From: an uncultured Prevotellaceae bacterium
GTDB taxonomy: Bacteria > Bacteroidota > Bacteroidia > Bacteroidales > Bacteroidaceae
NCBI GenBank assembly: GCA_946413885.1
Contig: CAMKMK010000142.1
Span: forward strand, 1-5,881
Direction of reading: 5' to 3'
Length of the DNA: 5,881 nucleotides
In this document: in pieces, positions 1 through 5,809 of the stretch
Numbering within the stretch: position 1 is the first letter of the stretch
Layout of the letters: each line of letters starts with the position of its first letter
Translations under genes and position numbers: made by a program
The notes under the pieces: model-generated
Seen by the model: the letters and a program-made list of their open reading frames with translations, nothing else
What the model was told of the DNA's origin: nothing
Databases searched by the model: none

Positions 1-1
1 G

Positions 2-2185
2 AACTTGGAGGCTCAAAACGTAAGCGTCAGCAAGGCGCTTTTCAAGCAAGGCGACGACATGAACTGGGCTAAGCCCGAAATGGACGATGCCTCGTGGAGC
101 GAGATTGACATTACGAAGCAATGGGACAAGCAGGGCTTTCCCCAAAACACCAGGGCATACGGCTGGTATCGCATTCACGTGAATATCCCCAAAAGCGTGT
201 TTCAGGGCGCTGATCAGCAGAACGCTCTCATCTTCAATATGCCCAAGGCTGATGATGTGGACGAGTGTTTCCTGAATGGCAAACTGATAGGCTCGACGGG
301 CCGTATGCCGACAAATGCAGCTGGCTATTTTCCCGCGAGTAGTATGGTTCGCAACTATGTGGTCGATGTCAAGAAAGATGGTGTTCGCTTCGATGCAGAG
401 AATGTAATAGCCGTTCGCGTCTATAATCGTGGAGGTTCTGGCGGTTTGTACAACAACCCTTTGACGATAACCTGCCCCCAAGCTGCTGACGGTCTCTCCA
501 TGAACCTCACGGACACGAATGTAGGACAATACCATTACGATATAGAGGTCAACAACGCCTATCTGGAGACTACCAAGGGAACGCTGGATGTAACGATTAC
601 AGACCGCGAAACGGGAGCCAAGGCGAAGTCCCTGACCAAGAAACTCTCCCTTAAGCGGAACAAGCCCGTGCGCGTGACTGTACCTTATGATATGGATAAG
701 ATGTATCAGTTGACAGCAACATATACTGATGCCAATACAGGAAAGGTGCTCAGCGAAAGCAGGCAGCTGAAATACGTCCTGACACCTCCAGCTCCCGCTA
801 TGCCTCGCTTCAACGGCGCTCCTGTCTATGGCGTGCGTCCAGGCTCTCCCGTCATCTATCGCTTCCCCGTATCAGGCGAAAAGCCGATGAAGTTCACGTG
901 TAACGACCTTCCTGAAGGCCTCCAACTCACAGAAAGCGGCGTGCTGAGCGGAAAGATCGACAAGCCAGCCGTCCTGAGCTTTACCGTAACTGCTGAGAAT
1001 GCCAAGGGAAAGGCCTCGCAGGAGTTCACGCTGAAAGTGGGCGCAGACATGATTGGCCAGACTCCACCAATGGGCTGGAACTCGTGGAACTGCTGGGGAC
1101 TGACCGTAACGCAGGAGAAGGTAATGGCTTCTACACAGGCGCTCATCGACAAGGGTCTGGCCGACTACGGCTACAGTTACATCAACATCGACGACGGCTG
1201 GGAAGCTCCAGCACGTAACGCCGACGGAACCCTCGATGCTAACGAGAAGTTCCCCTCGATGAAAGGACTCGTTGACTGGCTCCACGAACGTGGATTGAAG
1301 TTCGGCATCTATAGCGCTCCTGGTGCAACCACCTGTGGCGGCTATCTTGGAAGTCTCGGCTACGAGAAGGAAGATGCTGAAGTCTGGAACAAATGGGGCG
1401 TTGATTACCTGAAATACGACTGGTGCAGCTACGAGAATGTGCGGAGGGAGGAGAATGACTATGGCTTTGCCAGTTGCATACGTCCCTATCTGCTGATGCA
1501 GAAGTTCTTGCGCCAGCAGCCTCGCGATATCTTCTACAGCCTCGGTCCCTTGGGCGGAACGCAGGTCTATCTGTGGGGACTTTATTGCGACGGCAACAGT
1601 TGGCGCACGGCACAGGACATCAACGATACCTGGCACTCCATCTACGATGTCGGTTTCCGTCAGCAGTTAGGCAAATCACAATATTCCTCCATCGGCCATT
1701 GGAACGACCCCGACATGCTAGTTGTGGGCAAAGTGGGTTATGGTTTGGGCGAGAACACCAACGGCCTTCGCGAAACGCGTCTGACACCAGACGAGCAATA
1801 CACACACATCACGCTGTGGACACTCGTCGCCTCCAACATGCTTATCGGTTGTGACATCGCCCAGATGGATGATTTCACGCTGAACCTGCTCAGTAACAAC
1901 GAGGTAAATGCCATCGACCAAGACATCCTTGGCAAGCAGGCCGACAGCACCCAGAAGGTTGGAGACATCGAGGTTTGGAGTCGTCCGCTTTTCGACGGAA
2001 CGATCGCTGTAGGCATCTTCAACACAGGCGAAACGGACCAAAAGGTAGATATAAAGGCCCTCATCCCATCGGAAAAGCCCGCAAAGACCATCCGCGACCT
2101 GTGGCGCCAAAGAAATCTCTCTGAAAGCGAACTCAACTGCAAAATTCCTTCACACGGATGTAAGTATCTCAAGGTTTGGTTCTAA
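2..2185 (+). CDS. GH27 alpha-galactosidase-type glycoside hydrolase, multidomain, 5' partial
   Basis: Exo-acting retaining glycosidase of family GH27, expected to release terminal alpha-D-galactose (or a related sugar) from plant or host glycans, probably in the periplasm or at the cell surface. The frame is open to the left edge, so the gene starts upstream; the TTG at position 5 is an internal Leu codon. Numbering from that codon: a jelly-roll, GH2-like sugar-binding domain (about 1-155), an Ig-like beta domain (160-262), a putative Ig domain (266-345), the GH27 barrel from about 350 and a C-terminal beta domain (650-726). The barrel shows GWNSWN (357-362), NIDDGW (394-399), YLKYDWC with nucleophile Asp472, and HWNDPDML with acid/base Asp568. 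Family knowledge assigns these two aspartates. The barrel is complete and no frameshift is visible. The exact substrate is uncertain because the loop that sets specificity (YSLGPLGG, 511-518) lacks the CEWP seen in animal alpha-galactosidase. Any signal peptide would be outside the window. Confidence 0.93.
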   Translation, partial: NLEAQNVSVSKALFKQGDDMNWAKPEMDDASWSEIDITKQWDKQGFPQNTRAYGWYRIHVNIPKSVFQGADQQNALIFNMPKADDVDECFLNGKLIGSTGRMPTNAAGYFPASSMVRNYVVDVKKDGVRFDAENVIAVRVYNRGGSGGLYNNPLTITCPQAADGLSMNLTDTNVGQYHYDIEVNNAYLETTKGTLDVTITDRETGAKAKSLTKKLSLKRNKPVRVTVPYDMDKMYQLTATYTDANTGKVLSESRQLKYVLTPPAPAMPRFNGAPVYGVRPGSPVIYRFPVSGEKPMKFTCNDLPEGLQLTESGVLSGKIDKPAVLSFTVTAENAKGKASQEFTLKVGADMIGQTPPMGWNSWNCWGLTVTQEKVMASTQALIDKGLADYGYSYINIDDGWEAPARNADGTLDANEKFPSMKGLVDWLHERGLKFGIYSAPGATTCGGYLGSLGYEKEDAEVWNKWGVDYLKYDWCSYENVRREENDYGFASCIRPYLLMQKFLRQQPRDIFYSLGPLGGTQVYLWGLYCDGNSWRTAQDINDTWHSIYDVGFRQQLGKSQYSSIGHWNDPDMLVVGKVGYGLGENTNGLRETRLTPDEQYTHITLWTLVASNMLIGCDIAQMDDFTLNLLSNNEVNAIDQDILGKQADSTQKVGDIEVWSRPLFDGTIAVGIFNTGETDQKVDIKALIPSEKPAKTIRDLWRQRNLSESELNCKIPSHGCKYLKVWF

Positions 2186-2250
2186 GAATCATACTCAATT
2201 CTTTCTAGGATGCCTACGATATTTATACGCTTGTAGCTAATTGTATTGAA

Positions 2251-2274
2251 CTGAGCATGTAATGGCATGTTCAG
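2251..2274. terminator. Hairpin between convergent genes, possible bidirectional terminator
   Basis: Inverted repeat CTGAGCATG / CATGTTCAG with a 6-nt loop (TAATGG) gives a 9-bp stem with one G-U pair. It sits about 65 nt after the GH27 stop and about 55 nt after the stop of the opposing LAB_N gene, where a shared transcription barrier would be expected. Neither strand has a U-tract after the stem, so it is not a canonical intrinsic terminator. The rest of 2186-2329 shows nothing recognisable. Confidence 0.35.
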
Positions 2275-2329
2275 ACAAATGACAAAGCAAAAGAAACAAT
2301 GTCTGGGTACAATGGACGTAAGCAAAAGA

Positions 2330-2995
2330 TTATGAATGAGTATTTGAAATAGGTTCCTCTTTCCGTTCTTCCCTGTCGTGTCTCATTCCAAGTATGATAT
2401 TTCTCGTGTAGGTAATGAATCCACCCAATTGACTGAGAATAAGGACAGGATCAAGGCGGATGCAAGCGTAGATGACGATGATGCCTGAACCTATCAGACT
2501 GATAACCCAGAATCCAATAGGGAGAATAGATTCGCCCTGCTTCATCGAGTAAAGCCATTGGTAGAGGAAACGAACGCTGAAAATGATCTGTCCCAACGAG
2601 CCGAAAATGAGTAGCCAAAGAGGGACGTGACTGTTGTGGAAGAAGTTGTGAACGAAAAGTTCCGCTTCGCTTGTCATCTTATACACGGCAACGAAGGGAA
2701 GAAGCAGAATCAAGGCACGTATCAGGACATGCCAACGATTCCAGACGCCTTTCAGGTCGAGATTCCAGATGTAGATGAAATAGGAAATGAATTGCCCCAG
2801 AATAATGCTGAAATCATCACGTAGCCATCCGTAAAGGAAGAAGAGAATGCTGCCTATCAGGCTACACAACCAAAAGAAATCGGGCGAGACGATACGCTTC
2901 TCTCGTTCCGACATAATCCATTGGACAAGCATCCGGCTAAAGAAGAATAGTTGAGCCAGAAAACCCAGCGCAAAGATAGCCATCTCACTCCACAT
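2330..2995 (-). CDS. Tandem LAB_N-domain integral membrane protein
   Basis: A 221-aa, very hydrophobic inner-membrane protein made of two copies of the LAB_N domain (the lipid-A-disaccharide synthase N-terminal domain family). Repeat 1 (about residues 11-79) has RMLVQWIMSE, SPDFFWLCSLIGS and GQFISYFIYIWN. Repeat 2 (about 132-200) has RFLYQWLYS, LPIGFWVISLIGS and SQLGGFITYTRN. About three membrane helices per repeat are likely, with a charged C-terminal tail after residue 203. The LpxB catalytic domain is absent, so it is not lipid A disaccharide synthase itself. Stand-alone LAB_N proteins are often linked to envelope lipid or glycosyl-carrier metabolism, but the biochemical role is unknown, and no glycosyltransferase neighbour is seen here to support one. 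ATG at 2995 was chosen over an in-frame GTG at 3004 because it is the stronger codon and gives the usual short N-terminus; neither has a clear Shine-Dalgarno. It is convergent with the GH27 gene and divergent from hsp20. Confidence 0.88.
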   Translation of the reverse strand: MWSEMAIFALGFLAQLFFFSRMLVQWIMSEREKRIVSPDFFWLCSLIGSILFFLYGWLRDDFSIILGQFISYFIYIWNLDLKGVWNRWHVLIRALILLLPFVAVYKMTSEAELFVHNFFHNSHVPLWLLIFGSLGQIIFSVRFLYQWLYSMKQGESILPIGFWVISLIGSGIIVIYACIRLDPVLILSQLGGFITYTRNIILGMRHDREERKEEPISNTHS

Positions 2996-3026
2996 TGTTG
3001 TCACTTATTGGGTAACGTATGCGTTG

Positions 3027-3034
3027 CAAAAATA
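3027..3034 (-). promoter_or_regulatory. Candidate -7 box for the LAB_N gene
   Basis: On the minus strand this reads TATTTTTG, an exact fit to the Bacteroidetes -7 consensus TAnnTTTG. It would start transcription near 3020, giving a short leader of about 25 nt before the ATG at 2995. No TTTG-type -33 element is seen at the usual distance (about 17-23 nt upstream), and the region is AT-rich, so the support is partial. Confidence 0.35.
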
Positions 3035-3143
3035 AACACATTTTGCGAAAATCCTCACATTATATAATAAAAAGTATGCATTCTGAGCAAAAATGTGAAT
3101 GCAATTCGTCATCAAGGACACGCTTCAAACGATTTGTCGCATC

Positions 3144-3158
3144 AAAATGTGTCATTTT
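3144..3158. repeat. 15-bp dyad upstream of hsp20, possible activator site
   Basis: AAAATG-TGT-CATTTT is a perfect 6-bp inverted repeat with a 3-nt centre. Its 3' part belongs to an 11-bp direct repeat, TGTGTCATTTT, at 3148-3158 and again at 3221-3231. It is centred about 122 bp upstream of the start site predicted for the sigma-54 promoter at 3247-3262, within the range used by enhancer-binding activators. Binding by any protein is inference. Confidence 0.4.
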
Positions 3159-3196
3159 AAGCTGAATGATTAAAATTTTTAAACTTTCCGTCAATT

Positions 3197-3212
3197 TGTC
3201 ACTACTTTGACA
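3197..3212. promoter_or_regulatory. TGTCA-N6-TGACA dyad, possible regulator-binding site
   Basis: A perfect 5-bp inverted repeat with a 6-nt spacer, total 16 bp, the geometry of a site for a dimeric helix-turn-helix protein. It is centred about 68 bp upstream of the predicted hsp20 start site. A third TGTCA half-site occurs at 3223-3227 and a fourth at 3150-3154. The regulator is not known. Confidence 0.4.
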
Positions 3213-3246
3213 TCATCATCTGTGTCATTTTTTCCACAAATTAATT

Positions 3247-3262
3247 TGGCATAAGCGTTGCA
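3247..3262 (+). promoter_or_regulatory. Candidate sigma-54 (-24/-12) promoter of hsp20
   Basis: TGGCATAAGCGTTGCA matches the sigma-54 consensus TGGCACG-N4-TTGCW at 10 of its 12 constrained positions. It keeps the essential GG (3248-3249) and GC (3260-3261) at the invariant 10-nt spacing. The predicted start site is near 3273, giving a leader of about 87 nt ahead of the hsp20 ATG. No convincing TTTG/TAnnTTTG pair for the main Bacteroidetes sigma factor was found in the same region. Sigma-54 is widespread in Bacteroidales, but its presence in this genome cannot be seen here. Confidence 0.55.
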
Positions 3263-3345
3263 TCTTATCAAGTGTAAACTGAAAGCACGAAAGGGCTGGA
3301 AAGGATACAAGGAAAGAACAAAAAGTTTAACATTAAAATATAATC

Positions 3346-3352
3346 AGGAGGT
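3346..3352 (+). promoter_or_regulatory. Strong Shine-Dalgarno sequence of hsp20
   Basis: AGGAGGT lies 7 nt before the ATG at 3360 (10 nt before a second ATG at 3363). It fixes the hsp20 start and rules out the longer frame open upstream from 3258. Such a full anti-16S match is uncommon in Bacteroidetes, and none of the other visible gene starts here has one, which suggests high translation of this stress protein. Confidence 0.85.
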
Positions 3353-3359
3353 AAGACTT

Positions 3360-3791
3360 ATGATGTTAGCACGTAGAAACAACAGCGACAATTGGATGTC
3401 AAAACTATTTGGTGATTTCTTTGATGACGGTTGGATGCCACGTATGGATTCTACAGCACCAGCAGTCAACGTGAAGGAGAACGAGAAAGCATACGAGATG
3501 GAGATTGCTGCTCCTGGTCTAAAGAAGGAGTTCTGCAGGATCAATCTCGATGAAGAAGGGAACCTGAACGTCAAGATGGAACAGAAGTTCGAGCACAAAA
3601 ACGAAGACAAGAAGGAACATTATCTGCGTCGTGAGTTCAGCTACAGCAACTACGAACAGAGTTATGTACTGCCCGATGACGTTGACAAAGAAAACATTTC
3701 AGCCAAGGTGACAGACGGCATACTTCACATCGAGTTGCCTAAGCTGGCACAAGTACAGAAGAAAGTTGAACAGAAGATTGAGGTTTCTTGA
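3360..3791 (+). CDS. Small heat shock protein, Hsp20/alpha-crystallin family
   Basis: ATP-independent cytoplasmic chaperone that holds unfolding proteins in a refoldable state until DnaK or ClpB systems act (family knowledge). At 143 aa it has the usual bacterial length. It has a short N-terminal arm with aromatic and acidic residues (1-33) and an alpha-crystallin domain (about 34-128) that opens with APAVNV and contains the AAPGL turn (50-54). The domain ends with the hallmark AKVTDGILHIELPK (115-128), with the G-I-L core at 120-122. The C-terminal tail carries IEV (140-142), an I-x-I/V motif that docks between dimers during oligomer assembly. The start is set by AGGAGGT at 3346-3352; two consecutive ATGs are present. 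It appears monocistronic: a candidate sigma-54 promoter lies at 3247-3262 and a hairpin terminator at 3852-3890. It is convergent with the thioesterase-MATE operon. Confidence 0.95.
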   Translation: MMLARRNNSDNWMSKLFGDFFDDGWMPRMDSTAPAVNVKENEKAYEMEIAAPGLKKEFCRINLDEEGNLNVKMEQKFEHKNEDKKEHYLRREFSYSNYEQSYVLPDDVDKENISAKVTDGILHIELPKLAQVQKKVEQKIEVS

Positions 3792-3851
3792 TAGATTCCA
3801 ATAATAATTTACATCATACGCATATTACATTGTTTTGACTTCCATTCGCGT

Positions 3852-3890
3852 GAGGGGTGAATCTACATTTGATTTGCCCCTCATTCTTTT
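3852..3890 (+). terminator. Rho-independent terminator of hsp20
   Basis: GAGGGGTGAATC (3852-3863) pairs with GATTTGCCCCTC (3871-3882) in a 12-bp stem with two G-U wobbles and a 7-nt loop, followed by ATTCTTTT. It begins 60 nt after the hsp20 stop. On the minus strand the same hairpin covers the end of the MATE gene, whose TGA is at 3881-3883, but no T-tract follows in that direction, so it acts best for hsp20. Confidence 0.75.
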
Positions 3891-5224
3891 GTGTTCTTCA
3901 ACCTTCCGCTCCTCTTCAACCAGACATAAACAACGACACAAGCCAAGACGGAGACAAAGGAGCCGATGGGAGTGGCAGCACCCATGGGATAGAGATTGTC
4001 AGGATTGTGGATGGAAAACAGGTAACAGAGAGGCACGCGGAACAGGATGCTCGACATGTTATGGATAAACGACACAATGGAGTACCCGTAAGCGCAAAAG
4101 AAACCACTAAAGCAAAAATGTATGCCTGCTATTCCCGTATCCCAGATGTAGGAGCGAATGTATTCCCCGCCTGACTTAATGACACCTGCATCGTCTGTGA
4201 AAACCGCTATAACATCGTCTGCAAAGAATTGGATGATAACTGAAATCACCAATCCGTATGCCAACACGACAGCCATCGCGTTCCAAAGTGTCTGCTGAGC
4301 CCGCCAATACTTACCTGCGCCAACATTCTGGGCACCTATCGCACTCACGGCTGATAGCATTGAGGAAGGTACCAGGAAAAGGGCTCCAATGAGTTTCTCC
4401 ACGATTCCCACCGCAGCCGCATCCGTCAGTCCTCGCATGTTGGCGATCACCGTAATGATAATGAAAGCCACCTGAATGAATCCGTCTTGCAACGCCACAG
4501 GGATGCCTATCTTCAGCACAGCCCCCATCGCCTCCTGCCTGGGTCGCAAGTCACCTCTCACCATATTGATTGATTTCCTCCGTCGAATCATCATGAGCGA
4601 AATGACAACACTAAGTGTCTGTGCCAACGTAGTGCCTAAAGCGGCTCCAGCAGCATCCAGTTGAAGGATACCAATGAAAAGGATATCGAAGAGGATGTTT
4701 GCCACACAAGCGATAGCGATGAAATACATGGGACTCTTGGAGTCACCCAATCCGCGGAAAATGCTCGCTATGATGTTGTAAGCCACGATGAAGGGAATTC
4801 CCACGAAACAAATGAGCAGATAGTTTATCGTACCATCAACCGCCTCCGTTGGCGTCGCTATCAGGTCAACGATTCCCCTCGTGCTAGCCAGCAATACGAC
4901 TGTCAGGAAGACTGAGAAGCACATGAAGAGCGTGATGGTGTTGCCCACCGCTAACGAGGCTTTCCGCGTATTGTTCGCCCCAATTGCCTGCCCAATAACG
5001 ACGGTACTACCCATTGCCAAGCCGATGATGATGACCGTCAACATATGCATCACCTGTGAGCCTATGCTTACAGCCGTGATGCTTTCCACTCCGCAATACT
5101 GGCCTATGATGAAAAGATCCACCATCCCATACAGAACCTGCATGAAATACGACAGGAGATAAGGCAACGAGAAGTTGACAATATTGCGCATAATGCCACC
5201 TTCTGTCAGGTTGATGGACTCCAT
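3881..5224 (-). CDS. MATE-family multidrug/metabolite efflux transporter
   Basis: Inner-membrane antiporter of the multidrug and toxic compound extrusion family, using Na+ or H+ to export cationic drugs or metabolites; the substrate cannot be read from sequence. From ATG 5224 it is 447 aa, the normal MATE length, with about 12 hydrophobic segments in two homologous halves. The N-terminus INLTEGGIMRNI leads into helix 1, which holds an acidic Asp36 (YGMVDLFIIGQ). Family-type landmarks follow: AMGSTVVIGQAIGANN (70-85), FRGLGDSKSP (156-165) and AAGAALGTTLAQ (191-202). The second half begins at IGIPVALQDG (239-248) and includes IGAQNVGAGKYWRAQ (296-310). An in-frame ATG at 5278 would add 18 residues and overlap the thioesterase stop by one base (TGATG). 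I prefer 5224 because MATE proteins usually begin just before the LTEG motif, but 5278 is quite possible. It is the second gene of an operon with the upstream thioesterase. Confidence 0.92.
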   Translation of the reverse strand: MESINLTEGGIMRNIVNFSLPYLLSYFMQVLYGMVDLFIIGQYCGVESITAVSIGSQVMHMLTVIIIGLAMGSTVVIGQAIGANNTRKASLAVGNTITLFMCFSVFLTVVLLASTRGIVDLIATPTEAVDGTINYLLICFVGIPFIVAYNIIASIFRGLGDSKSPMYFIAIACVANILFDILFIGILQLDAAGAALGTTLAQTLSVVISLMMIRRRKSINMVRGDLRPRQEAMGAVLKIGIPVALQDGFIQVAFIIITVIANMRGLTDAAAVGIVEKLIGALFLVPSSMLSAVSAIGAQNVGAGKYWRAQQTLWNAMAVVLAYGLVISVIIQFFADDVIAVFTDDAGVIKSGGEYIRSYIWDTGIAGIHFCFSGFFCAYGYSIVSFIHNMSSILFRVPLCYLFSIHNPDNLYPMGAATPIGSFVSVLACVVVYVWLKRSGRLKNTKE

Positions 5225-5277
5225 TTCTTTGCAGATAAGGTTTGACGATTTATGTTCCAAAAGGGATTCGCCAATCA

Positions 5278-5712
5278 TCAGAGGTCTCTCAGTTCGCGTC
5301 CCTCGAACTCGTTCATCGCCTCTATCCATTCAGGCTTAATGACAATTGTCTCGCGGTTCTCCAGATCAAAGAAGACGAGGACCGACTCGCAGATGCACTT
5401 CACTTCCTTCTTCTCAGGGTTCAGTACACGTTGAATCATAGTGAAACTCTTGCGGCCAATACGGGTCACAGCCGTCTCCACCACCACAGCCTCCTCTCGA
5501 TGGATCTCGTGCTGGAAGGTGGCTTTGAGGTTCACAACCACCACGCCCGTCTTATCAATCTTCAGATTGGGAATCACGTGGTAGATGTACTCGCATTTCG
5601 CAGAGTCGGAATAACTGAAATAGACTGCATTGTTGACATGGCCGAAACGGTCAAAGTCGGAGAATCTCAGCTGGATAGGCATCACAGCCCTGAATTTCTG
5701 GTTTTCGTCCAT
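5278..5712 (-). CDS. Acyl-CoA thioesterase, 4HBT hot-dog fold (YbgC/FcbC type)
   Basis: Hydrolyses a thioester bond of an acyl-CoA or acyl carrier protein; the acyl group is not predictable. At 144 aa it has the usual size of single-domain hot-dog thioesterases, which act as dimers or tetramers. The signature RFSDFDRFGHVNNAVYFSY (16-34) contains the DxDxxGHVNN motif. Asp21 aligns with the catalytic Asp17 of Pseudomonas 4-hydroxybenzoyl-CoA thioesterase, and GHVNN (24-28) forms the start of the long helix. Later strands (KATFQHEI, RIGRKSFTM) follow the family pattern. ATG at 5712 is chosen; the frame stays open to a TTG at 5769, but that lies inside a probable promoter. It is the first gene of an operon with the MATE transporter, whose start lies 1 bp inside or 53 nt beyond this stop. 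No clear Shine-Dalgarno is present. Confidence 0.92.
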   Translation of the reverse strand: MDENQKFRAVMPIQLRFSDFDRFGHVNNAVYFSYSDSAKCEYIYHVIPNLKIDKTGVVVVNLKATFQHEIHREEAVVVETAVTRIGRKSFTMIQRVLNPEKKEVKCICESVLVFFDLENRETIVIKPEWIEAMNEFEGRELRDL

Positions 5713-5766
5713 TGTTTTGATAGAAAATAAGTTATCGGCACATAGCCCAATCTTTTTACTTCGATG

Positions 5767-5774
5767 CAAAATTA
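5767..5774 (-). promoter_or_regulatory. Candidate -7 box for the thioesterase-MATE operon
   Basis: On the minus strand this is TAATTTTG, an exact TAnnTTTG match, giving a start near 5760 and a leader of about 48 nt. A TTTG lies at 5786-5789, but the 11-nt gap is shorter than the usual -33/-7 spacing, so the upstream element is unclear. Confidence 0.42.
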
Positions 5775-5795
5775 CAAAATTTTTTCAAACACTTT

Positions 5796-5809
5796 GCGCA
5801 TACATGCGC
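5796..5809. repeat. 14-bp palindrome upstream of the thioesterase-MATE operon
   Basis: GCGCAT-AC-ATGCGC is a perfect 6-bp inverted repeat in otherwise AT-rich intergenic DNA. It lies about 36-49 bp upstream of the predicted operon start site, a normal position for an activator site, or an operator for whatever lies to the right. The remainder of 5713-5881 is AT-rich with no recognisable gene. Confidence 0.4.

Noticed and set aside
872..1636. Long open frame (254 codons) on the minus strand inside the GH27 gene, and similar shorter ones
   Set aside because: It lies opposite a barrel with intact catalytic motifs, and its translation shows no recognisable family pattern. It is a by-product of the coding sequence on the other strand.
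3339..3344. TATAAT hexamer just before hsp20
   Set aside because: It would start transcription within or after the ribosome binding site, and no -35-like partner is present at a suitable distance.
3258..3359. Upstream extension of the hsp20 frame from a TTG
   Set aside because: It would place the start inside the sigma-54-like element and ignore the AGGAGGT site; the added residues do not resemble Hsp20 N-terminal arms.
3273..3359. RNA thermometer (ROSE or fourU) in the hsp20 leader
   Set aside because: The leader is purine-rich and contains no CUCC, UCCU or UUUU stretch able to pair with AGGAGGT, so a heat-melting hairpin over the ribosome binding site is not supported.
5225..5329. MATE start at 5329
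   Set aside because: This would overlap the thioesterase gene by about 50 bases and add an Arg-rich leader unlike MATE proteins; starts at 5224 or 5278 are better.
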